Origin: Neckera pumila
Lineage: Eukaryota; Streptophyta; Bryopsida; Hypnales; Neckeraceae
Reading direction: 5' to 3'
NCBI GenBank assembly: GCA_963969595.1
Contig: OZ018408.1
Coordinates: forward strand, 21,821,823 to 21,885,822
DNA length: 64,000 nucleotides
In this document: in pieces, positions 1 through 12,200 of the stretch
How positions within the stretch are numbered: the stretch's first letter is position 1
How the letters are laid out: every line of letters begins with the position of its first letter
Notes under the pieces: model-generated
Told to the model about the DNA's origin: nothing
The model's database searches: none
The model's input: the letters and a program-made list of their open reading frames with translations, nothing else
Position numbers and translations under genes: made by a program

Positions 1-3000
1 GACTTGTCAGAGTTTTGTTCCCTACTTGATATTGAAATTGATGATGTAGGAGTGTCGTACTTCCACTGATGAGAAACCAAGATCTATTATAGAGAAATTC
101 AAACTAAGCCTATCTTTGAATTTAAGATATATAGGAGGCAACTCCTTTATGATCACTTAAGGAATTATGGAATTTTGAATTCACAAATTCATAGAGCCTA
201 AACACCAAGTTTGATATCAAAATATCTGAGAAATCTGGAAAGAGTCCAAATCTTATTGCTACACACAAGAAAATTATCCCTCAAAGAAACTGGCCTTTTA
301 CATGCCTGTAATTCTTTAAATGATAAAAAATGGGTCGTTAATTGGAAAGGGGTTGCCTTCCACTTGATATAGAACCTACGTGAAAAGAAGACACACTTGC
401 AATGCTCTCTTTTTGACCTAGGAAATTGTGGCAAAAATTTATTGGAGTTCCATAAATGTTCAAAGGAGTAATCATGTCCTTCTATTCCATTTATCTTGGA
501 AGTGCTAGGCTTTTTTCAAGTTGGGGACCTAAGTGGTGGCAGGCGTTGCCATTGTCATTCAAGTTCAAAGCCATTTTTTTTTTCATTTTATAAAAAGTGC
601 AAAAGTGGCAATATAAAATGTACCAAAGTAGTATTCCAAATTTCAACATTCATCCATATTTTAGATAGAAAATATCGCATTTGTACATATCACATGTCTA
701 TAAATTGGTTTTCATCCACAATTTGACGATTTCATCCAAGATTTTATTTACATTTGAAGTTCTCTGGCAATTTCATCAAAGTTTTTTTTGGCATTTTGTA
801 GCTACATTTATTTTTTTTGGTGCAATCTAGCATCCAAAAGCCAAAAAAAAAAGTCCTAGTTCCAGATATTAAATCAGTTGTTTGCCAAAGTGGAGATGTT
901 TTTTATATGAGTTTGTCAAGAAAAGATAATTTTGGTGGATGTTTTGGTAGTAGTTTGGTCTTGGAAGTACTAGGTGTACAAGGGTGTATGTGATGTGAAT
1001 GATTCTTTTCCAATGAAAGCATGCTAGGTGTACAATAAATATACACAAGGAACTCTGATAGGTTTGTACACGGTTATCACTATACTATATACTCAAAGGA
1101 GGCAGTAACTACTTGTACAATATATACATGATATGATATTAAAGATTACATCATATACTTAAAGCATACGCAAAAGCAAATTCCAAGATAATTAACTTAG
1201 TATGACTTAGCTATGTTTTAAACCCCTCCAAAATAATACAATAAAATGAATTCATCATTGACATATATGATTGTTTCTTAATATTCATTAGGGACACATT
1301 TGGATTCCAAGTCCATGATAGGTTTTATATTTTTGGAAAGTTAATCCTTAAAGGACATTCTGGTGGTTGTGGAAATCATTCCTTTCATTACTGTGTAAAT
1401 CATTGGCTTAAAAAAATGCAAAAGTATTCATTGGAAGTCAAACTACTATAGAAGACCTTTCTTTTTCACAACAAAAATCCAAAGATGATGCACTTTTGTC
1501 CTACTGGAAGAATTCTTTTTCATCCATCATACAAAAAACGTCCTTGTCAATGGTTTAATCCTTGAAGGATCAAATGACATTGTTTTGCAACATAGTGATT
1601 TGGGATTTTTGGACAGCTCATGACAAATGAAATTTTTTTTTGGGTTGAATTTTTCAATCAACATGTGCCCAAGGGGAAGCTTTAAGGCCCAACAATTTTC
1701 ATAACTTTTGACTATATGGTTAAGAAGTTATTGTATGATATATAATTTTGTTTGAACTTTGGGTAGCTTGCAGAGCTTTGAATAAATCAATTTTTTAGAT
1801 GTAAAAATTTGAAATTGATTTTATTAAAGATCTCTCTCTATTTATATAAAGCTTTGAATCATTCCATTTTGATAGATGAAATGAAAGTTACAGGAGTTTT
1901 TAACACTGAATTAGGCATTCTTGCACTTGGCCAAGTGCCCTAATTGAATAACTGATTGTACAATTGTGTACTAAAATTGAGTTTTTAAAAAACTTAGATA
2001 TCCCCAAAATTCCAAAACTGCAAATTTACCATTCTATCATAGTATTATAACAATTGCACGTGTTATTTATTTGATAGGGGGTCTTTTTCCTCTTCATCTC
2101 AATAAAACATAAATTTCAATTATTTTCTTCATTATCTACAAAAATCTTATTCTTTTTATGTTTTTTTTGTACTTTTATAAAGTATATGTCAAGATCATTA
2201 CACCATTTCCTTACCAAATTCACTTGGATGACAAGAGTAACCGCAATCACTTAGACAATCATTCATCAAATTCAATATGAAATTGGAGATACATTTATTA
2301 CCTCTCCTTTTTTTATTTAGTAGCATGCAAAACCTCTCAACACATAAAATATGCACTCTAGCACATATATACATACATTCAAAAACCACACATAATGCTT
2401 ATACTATCATACTTCTTACTCTATACTAATATGTGTCAACACTCTCCTACAATGTTGCTCCTTCCAGTTGCAAGTAGTTGCAAGTAGGTAAATCAAGTGC
2501 AAGTAAGTAAAATTTGCCTTAATCTTCTACATGGTCAAATAGAGCATATTCAAAGTCAAATAATAACATCAAAGATATATGATAGAGCATCTAATTGTGC
2601 TTAAAGTTTTCCCAAAGCCCTAGTCACATACGAATGGGGGGGAGATGGTTGAATTTGTATACCTTGTGATTAACCTAAAAACAAATGAGGTAGTTTCTAT
2701 TGCAATATTTTGATTGATGTTTTTGGACAAGATAATTTTATTCTGATAGTTAATTTTGGATATGGATTTGTGTGTGCACATTCTAAGATTAAAGTAGATC
2801 CTATTAACACTACCACAATTGTAGTGGAATTTAAGACAATCAAATAGTAAAAAGTTAGTATAATGTTGTTTCTAGTGATAAAGCATCAAGTTGTTTGCAT
2901 ATGATAAGTATATTGCTAGTTTGCAATGCTAATTGGTCATTATATTACTGAAAATTTGTCTCTTTTGGTTAATGGTTACTAATTGGTCAAAATGAATTTT

Positions 3001-3962
3001 TCAATAAATGGAAAACAAATGGCTATAAAATGAACTTTACTTTAAAATTCATAATTGCTTCTTTCAAGGTTCAAAACATTGGAACAACTTGGTTTGATTT
3101 GTCTTCTAGTTGCCTTTGAAGAAAAACATAATGAAAAATGGTTTGAAGGGTCCTACACCTCATGTCATGTCATAAATGTAAAAAATGTTAAATAAACACT
3201 TCATGTTATACAAATTTCAAAACCATCTTTGATTTCATATATAAAGTAAGATGTAGCATGATACTAAGGTTTTTTACTAACTATTAGGTGAAGGGTTTAA
3301 ATCTCATGGCTTGCAAGCAGGTATCAAGCAATTCTAGTGGATTTTGAGAGCTTAGGCAACCTCTCAGTAAAGGTGTTTTAAAGTATATCCGAGGTACATA
3401 TTTTTCTTAAAATATCTTACCTTCTAATATGTACTTTTTGACTGAATATTGCATTTAACTTCTCTTCCTTTATTAGTGTAGGTTCTAATTGGCACACATT
3501 CTAAAAAGGACGACCACTTTAAAACTAACAAAATTCATTTAGTTTTAGAGCCTTGTAAAATGTAAAGAAGTATCATTTGTGACAATTATTTCAAGGAAAC
3601 TAAATTGCTTTAGTAGAAATGAAGATTCTATTATACAAAGGTTCTAAAATGGTGTCATTTCTAAACTTACGATATTATATATACAACAAATGTGATAGAA
3701 ATGCATTGTGTGCAAATAAAAACAATTTGTTTGTGGAATATTTGTCAAAATTGGATTTTATTTTGGTATTGAACAATTTTTTGCTTCTATACATTCTTAT
3801 TTTAGTATACTACCAAAGAAATTGATTGGACTATAGATAAAATAGAGATTTGAGAATGTAGAATCTTATACAATAGTAAGACTAATTAGATTTCTATATT
3901 GACCATTTGAAAAAGGCTTTTGCTTGAACATTGAAATTTTCTTACCAGAATGCATTGCAACC
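1..3962. other. AT-rich intergenic DNA, no gene seen
   Basis: No exon with coding-like composition or a recognisable protein is visible on either strand; the open frames here are short and low in complexity. Two degenerate copies of the TTAACCCCTAAAGGACC-type motif described in the findings occur near 1341 and 1553. Confidence 0.6.
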
Positions 3963-4072
<110 letters not shown>

Positions 4073-4354
4073 TTGTATTGAGAGTTTTTTTGGAGTATGA
4101 ATTTTTTTTTATGAATATTGAATATAAATTTTTGCAAAGATTTTAAAGTAGAATATGATGGATTTTTACAGTTATCTAATAAACAACATTATATATGAAT
4201 TGAAAAGGGGTTGGATAGTAATTAGATTTTTTTCATCTTTCATTCATACATCACAACTAACATTATGGCCATGTAGAAAATATGAGTGTTTAGAGAATAA
4301 AATGTGAAATAGTGGAGAATTTATTCTAAATCTACATCTATTTTAAGCTAATTT

Positions 4355-4516
4355 CATTAGAGAAAATCTAGACTCACTACAGGGCTGGTTGGGGTGCGTG
4401 CCAATGTGCAATTAGAGAAAAAATTAGCCGAAAAGCTGCAACAGTCAGTGTAAGATGAGCAGTCAGCCAAGGTGCCCCGTCGGACTGCCGTCGGACTGCC
4501 GATTAAAAAAAAAAAA

Positions 4517-4559
<43 letters not shown>

Positions 4560-4678
4560 AAAATTTAAAATTTTTTTATTTTTTATTTTTTATTTATTTT
4601 TTTCCCTGTATTTGCACTCCCGCCGAAAATCTGGACTCTCCCAAACAGCCCTCTGGAGAGTCCAGATTTTCTGTAATG
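4355..4678. mobile_element. Non-autonomous element with CATTA...TAATG inverted ends
   Basis: The left end CATTAGAGAAAATCTAGACT is matched in inverted orientation by the right end, which reads CATTACAGAAAATCTGGACT on the minus strand. The inside holds a long A-rich tract (4504-4556) followed by a T-rich tract, and no coding sequence. Two other intervals (21614-22525 and 50096-51406) share the CATTA(G/C) start followed by an A-rich stretch. The ends resemble CACTA-type termini by one base, but no clear 3-bp target duplication was found. Confidence 0.6.
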
Positions 4679-7151
4679 GCAGTATATATTTTTCTAATAT
4701 TAAAGGTATTTGGGACTTATCTCCAAATTATACAAAGATGTTAAGATTGAAAAATTAGAATTGCAATGAACAATCTAGTAAACAAAACTACCAATAACAT
4801 TTCACAAGTAACATTTTTGAAGCAATTTTTTTAATTAGCTTTGTAAGTGAACAAATAAAAATCTCTTTTAGAATAATATTAAAAATATAATAATGAAAAA
4901 AAATATATGGCTTGAACTTCAAAGTTTTCATACCATCTTAGTAGATGACGCATTTAGAAATTAAGGCATAAGCTAAACTTTTTCAAGCTCTTCTCAATCT
5001 CTTGAAATATTAGAGGGTTTTTAAGTGTAGCTAAAAAGTGCTAACATTAATATTAGAGGGTTGTTTGTATTCTATCCACATTGGTACCAAATTAATTCCT
5101 ATTTGCTTAAACAAATAATGATTAGCTCAATTTTCATTCTCAAATTAGACAAAATTTAATCGTCTAAATCATCTCTTTCATCAATTCAAATACATTAATT
5201 TTTTTTTGCTTTTTGTACACAAAGTTCCTTAATAAATATCAATTGGATGAAGTAAACTTTGCAAAACACCCATTGTCATCATTTGTAATGTTTGTTGCAT
5301 TTTTTCAACTATGACATTTGATACTAATCTTATTAAGTGTATTATGTTTCAATGTTATCAGCTCAGTTGGTTGAAAAAGCATTGCCTTCAATTTCTAATT
5401 TGATTATCTATTGCATCAACATGTGTTTGTTTCTAATAGGTATAATTGAAGGATCATTAACACTCTGTTTCTCAAAATAAAAAAAGTTGCACTTGTGTTC
5501 TAAAAAAGTGTTGTAATTGGAGGCTTTTTAGTACAAGTTAGAAGAGAAAGGAAATATTATTAATAGGAATTCACATATAAAACTATGTCTATAAGTCAAA
5601 GGATCAAACTTTTTGAATATGAGGCCTTTACTCTACGGAAAGGATGCTGCAAAGTATTGTACACCTCTTGAATTGCAAATGTGACACATGTTTGAAACAC
5701 TACATTCTGAATTCTACAAATTTCAAATCTAACTAAGTAGGATTCCAAAAAACATGTGTGATCTAATCCAATTGACGAGAAAATAGTACAAATGTTTCTT
5801 GCAATAGTTGATTGGGTAGTGAATGACTAGGTGTTTAGACATGAATGTCTATCTACAAATTATTCATCTTTATCTTGACTTCAAAAATATAAACAGTAGT
5901 TCATAATCATAAAGGATCAATAAATTTTTATATATCAGCAAATTGAGTTATAATTTTATATCAAACTCTATTTTCTTACCATATAATTATTTGATATATA
6001 CATGACAAAACAACCTTCTAGTTTCTACTAATTATATTTGACATTTCATATATATGATTATGTTAAACATAATTGGTGTTTAAATAAATAACTACAACTA
6101 CTAAAAGGCCTTTGATTGTTTCTACTCATACCATTTGATCCTCACCTACCTCAAAATTTCCCTCTTTGTAGTCTTACCTCATATATACAAGGCATATATA
6201 TGGTGTGTTATAGCACAACTATTATATAAGTCTTTTATTATTCATTGAACCTGTAATTTAATCAAATAAATTATAAGTTTATTTTTGGTAGGTTTAATTT
6301 GATGAAAATAATCAATTCATTTAATCTTATATAAAAAAAAATTTCAATAATACTATACAAATTATATTCTTATCAAATTATTGATAATTCAAAAATATCT
6401 AATTTTGAATGTCAATAAAGAAACTAAATAAACAAATAAATAAAATATTTGTGGCATGATTGTTTATCTAAACAACCTAGATTGAAGATTTTAAATCATT
6501 ATTAAAAGGAACTATAAAAATTAAAATGGAACCTATTTTTTTTAAATTTGTTTATCCAATTTCATCTTTTAAATCATTTGTATAAAAATATTATTTATAT
6601 ATTATCAATTATCATGTTAAATATATATTGTTAATGTTTTATAAAAATTGACCAAAAAAATGAAAATTCATATACTTTCCAATCACTATAAAATTAAAAA
6701 GATGAACTCATTGGATTTTATAATATTGTTATATTCATAATTGCTAAATATAGACTATGTATTTTTCTTGAAATTAAAAAAAAAAAAAAGTTGTATAAAT
6801 CATTAAATTACAAAGGATTTATTTATTATATTCTTCAACTTAATTATGGTTATTGAAATATTTCTCATTCTTTTAATCCCTAAACACCCATAGTGAGAAC
6901 CCAAAACAGAGGCTATGAAAGCCCTCCTGAAAGTCAACTTGGCACCAAAGCTTGAAAACTAAGATCAGCTAGAGGTAGTCATTGAAATCTAGGAAGGATT
7001 AATGAAGGTAGCCTTGATGAAAATTATGCGAGCTTTCACCATACAGATTGAAAGTTTATAATAATTAAACATGATTTGACCAAATTTTTTTTCCAAAATA
7101 GAGGTGGCAACAACTCTTTGAAAATTCACAAAAATTCATGCATATGGGGTC
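4679..7151. other. AT-rich intergenic DNA, no gene seen
   Basis: Very AT-rich, with many short homopolymer runs. No coding exon or structured repeat could be supported. Confidence 0.6.
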
Positions 7152-7154
7152 TTA

Positions 7155-7382
7155 CACTACAAAAGAAAGGGGTGTTTTAAATGAGTTTTTAAATACACTC
7201 CTGAAGATAAGATTACAAGTAATGAGCTATATGGAGATTTTCAATAAAATTTTACTTGAAATACATGAATTTCTAATAAAATTTTACTAAAAGTCTCCAT
7301 AAAAAAGTCTCCATATGAAAGTCTCCATATCTCTAGGACTATACTTAAAAACTCACTTAGAACACCCCTTTGTCTTGTAGTA
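7155..7382. mobile_element. CACTA-like MITE (228 bp)
   Basis: The left end is CACTACAAAAGAAAGGGGTG; the right end, on the minus strand, is TACTACAAGACAAAGGGGTG. TTA lies immediately outside both ends (7152-7154 and 7383-7385), fitting the 3-bp target duplication of CACTA (CMC) transposons. The inside has short direct and inverted repeats around AGTCTCCATAT and no coding sequence. The last base of the right end departs from the canonical terminus. Confidence 0.72.
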
Positions 7383-8228
7383 TTAGGTTGAAATTTTGGG
7401 AGGGATTAGGATCAGCTGCTAGGTGCCAGCTAGCCAAATTTTAAAAAAAATTGATGCCAAGGAGGATGATCACAAAAGCCTCAAATGTGTAGGACTATCA
7501 ACGCAGCCTTCAGAAAAGCTACATGTTTAAGGTGGCTAGCCCTTCCTAAGTTTTCTCCATATATGCAAAACCTTGTACCACTTGATTGAATCAATGCCCC
7601 CAATCCTTGTAAATCACTCAAAACATGCATCCACCACCCCCAAATATCATTGCAGTACCTCCACTTGTCATTGTATGAGTTTCCTCGTAGTATATCCAGG
7701 ATCTTAGGAATAGATGTCAAAAAACAAATTAGGGGAGGCAATATATGGAGACGCGGGGCGTTCAGGGGTTAATTAACAAATGGAAAAAAGATCACAATGC
7801 TTTGCACCACGTAAAGGTGAATGACTTGTTTGATACATCTTTGCTAAAAACAATTTGAAAAAGAAAAATTGACAAAAGCTTGAAATAAATATTCTTACCC
7901 ATGTTAAAAAAATTGAAGAAAGAAGTACAAAGTCTTTTACATCTATTTTATTGGAATTATTTTCCACCGACCATGTTATCAATCTAAGGTGTTTCTTTCC
8001 ACACCATAGATTTTAGTAATGATATTAAAAGTATTATCATTTTCATCTTTTTTGTTAGCAATAATTTGGTAGAACAGAATGAACCTTCATTGTCATTGTT
8101 GAAGGTTGATGTATATGAAAAGTGAATACTCATTCAAATGATCAAAGTTGCACCATCTCTAAATTGTGGAATTAAAAGATATCATGATTTTATAGTTAAT
8201 ATGAATGTTAAATAGTATATTGCAATAA
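7383..8228. other. Intergenic DNA, no gene seen
   Basis: The open frames on the minus strand (about 7481-7741 and 7773-7982) match no family I recognise and lack supporting splice or promoter context. They are not called as genes. Confidence 0.5.
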
Positions 8229-8335
<107 letters not shown>

Positions 8336-8343
8336 AAATTATA

Positions 8344-8904
8344 CTCCCTCCATCCCAAAATGATCTTCCGATTCCCCTTCATTTTTTGTCCCATAATGAT
8401 CTTCTGGGTTCATGGAAGGAACACAGAAGGAAGGAGTCTTGGGGTGGGTGGCAATTTTTGAAATGACATAAAAAAGCTCCAATCAAAAATCTTGAATTTG
8501 TATTTATTAAAGCATGCACTGTTGAGATGACTAGACCCTGTATGGCAGCTTTTACCAATCAAGTCGTAAGTCAATTGTTGATGTCCACATGGCCTGGAAC
8601 CATATGGTGAGAGCTTAGTGCTGGCCCACTTTTTCTATTCATATTACATAGAAATTGACCAATGGATTCCAGTTCTGATGCAGCAATTGTGTGGCTAGTG
8701 GTGTTCCTCACAAATGTCTCAAAAATCCCACTTTTGGGTACCCTAAAACAACATTTTGGAAAGGATTTAGAAACTCAAAATTTTTGGGTGATAGGAGAGT
8801 ACCAAATTCTACTTAAAGGTCCAAAATTTAAAAAAAAAATGTTATTTTAAACCTTAATCCAAAGCATTTTGTTCAACAAAAAGATCATTTTGGGACGGAG
8901 GGAG
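8344..8904. mobile_element. Stowaway-like (Tc1/mariner) MITE, 561 bp
   Basis: The left end is CTCCCTCCATCCCAAAATGA; the right end on the minus strand is CTCCCTCCGTCCCAAAATGA. The element is flanked by TA on both sides (8342-8343 and 8905-8906), the target duplication of Tc1/mariner elements. The CTCCCTCCGTCCC start is the hallmark of grass Stowaway MITEs. The inside includes a short open frame (8662-8850) with no recognisable domain and no transposase. Diverged relatives lie at about 17976-18510 and 47428-47950. Confidence 0.88.
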
Positions 8905-9257
8905 TATTATAATAAAATAGAATGTATTTGTAATGCTTTATTATTCAAAATAAATAACACATTATACATTATATATATTTTATACGACTTTAGTTTATCA
9001 ATTTTTACTATCTCACAATAATTTCCATTCCATCAAATATAGATGTTAATTTTATGACTTTTTGTTTTTATAGTTAAGCATTTGTCACAATCATTACCAT
9101 CTTTTTATAAGATCAATATAGATTTGTGTTGCAGTCAAGAATATTAAATATAGAGCTTGTAGCATTTCAAACTTGTTTGATAAATCATTAAAAAATGAAA
9201 TACTCAAAATAAATTCAAAGTGCGGCTTATTATGATAACAAATATTGAGTATAATTT

Positions 9258-12200
9258 TCATTTGAGTTCGTAATAGCGATTTGTTTTTGGATCATAGTAG
9301 CAATCTAATGTAGGATCATATAATAAATCCAAATCATCATTAGGTTGTTCAATATTTGTTATGAAACGTGCATCTATTTCATAATATAATCAAATTTTCA
9401 AAAGATAATCAATATTTATTTTTTATTTTTTATTTGAATTAATTTTAGATAATTATAGCATATTTATCAAAAAATTTAATACTAAATAGATTACAGGCAA
9501 GAAACAATCAAACCATCTTCAAAATAAAGATATAGAAAGTTTTATACCATTATAAGAATTCAATTTAGTCATATGCTAGTAAAAGAAATAGCAAATTGAC
9601 TATGAGCAAAAAAGATTATTAAAAATTTTTAAAGCCACATTATATATACCTTCGTCTCGTAAAGTGTAGTTGGAATTTTTCATTTTTCTTAAATCTTCTT
9701 GTTTATTTTTCAATGTCAAAAGTGATTCCAAATGTTTATTTTTGGAGTCGGTGCATTCCAAAGATGGAAATAAATGTATTCCATGTGAAACATCTTTTTC
9801 AAATGTTGAACTTTCTATATTCCTAAATCAAAATAATTTAAGTTCATGTGTCTATTGATGGGTATGAAATACAAAAACTACTTGTGGATTATTTTTTATA
9901 AGAGCATGATATTTGTATTAAAATTTCACCACATATGCTACATGCATATCACTATATTACAAACTGCGTTTAATTTAATACTACATGCAAATTGTATAAT
10001 TTAATACAAATTTCTATAACATTTTTAATTGGAATCTTTCTACATATGGAGATGGTTTAAGACCTTCATTGTTATTGAAATTGATGGTGTTACCAAATTC
10101 ACAAGAATCATGGTCATTGCAATATTTATTTGAAAAACTTGAAAAATCATCAAGTGAATTCATTTTAAAATTTTTATCCTGTAAGTTGTTTTGTTATACT
10201 TTCCATAATTAAATGAATGTATTTATCACTTAAATCAATAAAATATTTTAATGATATAAATATATATGTTTATAAATTTTTCAATTGTCCTCTAATGAAA
10301 CTAGTTCCTTACTTGATTTCTAAATGCTTCCAAAACTTCCAATGTGCCTTCAAAATTCATCTCTAATGTTTTATCTATCACAAAATTTTGATATAAAATT
10401 AATATATAATTTCAATAAATTTCTTATAATTGATCAAATATTCTACTTATTATAATGTTTTTGACTAATTTAAAATTGACTTAAAAAATAAAGTATCTTT
10501 TATAGCCAATGTTGAAAATATTTGATAATAACTACTATTAGAAATATATTATTGGAAATTTTATGATCTATTACTCATTTCAACAAGTTGGTTAATCATT
10601 ATAATCATCATATATGATTATGTATTTGTATAGCATGTAGGATACCTTTTCTATTATTTATAATGTTTGTATCTTCTATTCTCAAAGGATCACATATAAT
10701 GGCATCCTTATTGTTAGGATCATCTAGAGAACAATTAAAGAGGTTTGAAGTAAGACATCTTTCATCTTCATTGTCATTTGATGAGCAATTTTTTCTTTCA
10801 AAGTTGTGATCTTCATCCACCATCGTTCCAACAAATCTTGAATTTTGAAACATGCAATCACTATCATTTTTAAAATCAAAATGTTCATATTTTGCTCCTA
10901 CCAACCTTTGCTTATTTCCAATAAAATTGTTGATATCACAAAGCACTATAGATTCCTCCATGTCCTTTATAGATTTGTTTGAATAATTGTTATTTAAATC
11001 ATTATTATTAAATTCTTTTAAGTCATCTTCAATACTTTGTCCATTATTTTCTACAATATTTCTTGAATTCATCAAATGTAAACCATTAGTGATAGTTGAA
11101 TTGACATCAAACTCATCCTTTGCTATTTCTATATCATCTATATTTTCACAAATTTTATTAAAAAAAGAAGGTAGTTTAAGAGCTTTTTCTTCAACGTCAT
11201 CCTCAACATGACTTTTCCAACCACAAGGAGGGCTCCTAGGTGGAGAGTCCAAATATTTAATATGCTTATATTCTTTTTTCCTATCACTATCAGTATAAAA
11301 ACCTTGTCTTATATTTTTTCCAAGACCCACTTTCAACTCCAAAAATTTATGCTCTTCAATTTTTTTCTTTAATGATTGTTCTTTGAAACATACTTTATTT
11401 GTATGTGTCTCTTTTGTAGAATCATTTAAAACTTCACAATCCACTGAGAGTGATTGTGGCATTTGAGTTGATTGATTATCATCATTTGAAAATTGCAAAT
11501 GGAAAGTTGTCTGAGGATCATTTGAAAGAACATTTAAAACATCACCGTTGCCTATGGAAGTTTGTATTGGAGAGTTTTTAACTTCTATATTTTTTGAACT
11601 TGATTTATGATTGATATCATTTGTAGCAATCATATTTAAAGGTAGCTGAAAGTCATGAGTATTAAATTGAACATTCTCTGATCTTTTTGTACATTCATCA
11701 ATAATTTGCAATCCTCTTTGATCCAATAGTAATTCTTTTTTTTTTAACTTTAGTGATGCATGTTCTTTATTAAAGGTATTAGCATGTTTCAAAAGAGTAC
11801 GTAATGTTTCGGCTTTCATTTCATTTCTTTTTTCAACTTGAAATTGTGCAGTGTGACCAATCGACTCAACATGTTCATTTTCTTTATAGAAAATTCGATT
11901 AGAATGAGGTTTGTCGTCATTAGGAAGATTTGTATTAATTTGTACTGTAGATAATGGTAAAGGGATTCTAGACCCAAATGCAACATGTACCTACATATTG
12001 TAAAGTGCAATTTCCAGATGTAAGTATTAGATGTAAGTTTGAGTTCATTTCATAAACAAACATGTCAATTTTTTTATAGTGTATTTGATTGTACAAAATT
12101 GAAAAAAACTCAAGTAAGTAAGTTTATAAATAATATTATAATCTCGACTTGATAAATCTTAACGCCTATTAGTAAAAAATTTATTATAAAAATAAAACTT

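Noticed and set aside
10987..11211. 74-aa plus-strand frame opposite the long CFAP20DC exon
   Set aside because: Antisense shadow of a long AT-rich coding exon.
10608..11819. Reading the 403-aa frame as a separate gene (a shugoshin-like protein was considered because of its Lys-rich, coiled N-terminus)
   Set aside because: Splice donors and flanking exons show it is the central exon of the CFAP20DC homologue; no shugoshin C-terminal basic motif is present.
11816..12010. 64-aa minus-strand frame just upstream of the long CFAP20DC exon
   Set aside because: Wrong register; the correct frame through this DNA reads VHVAFGSRIPLPLS and continues into the long exon.
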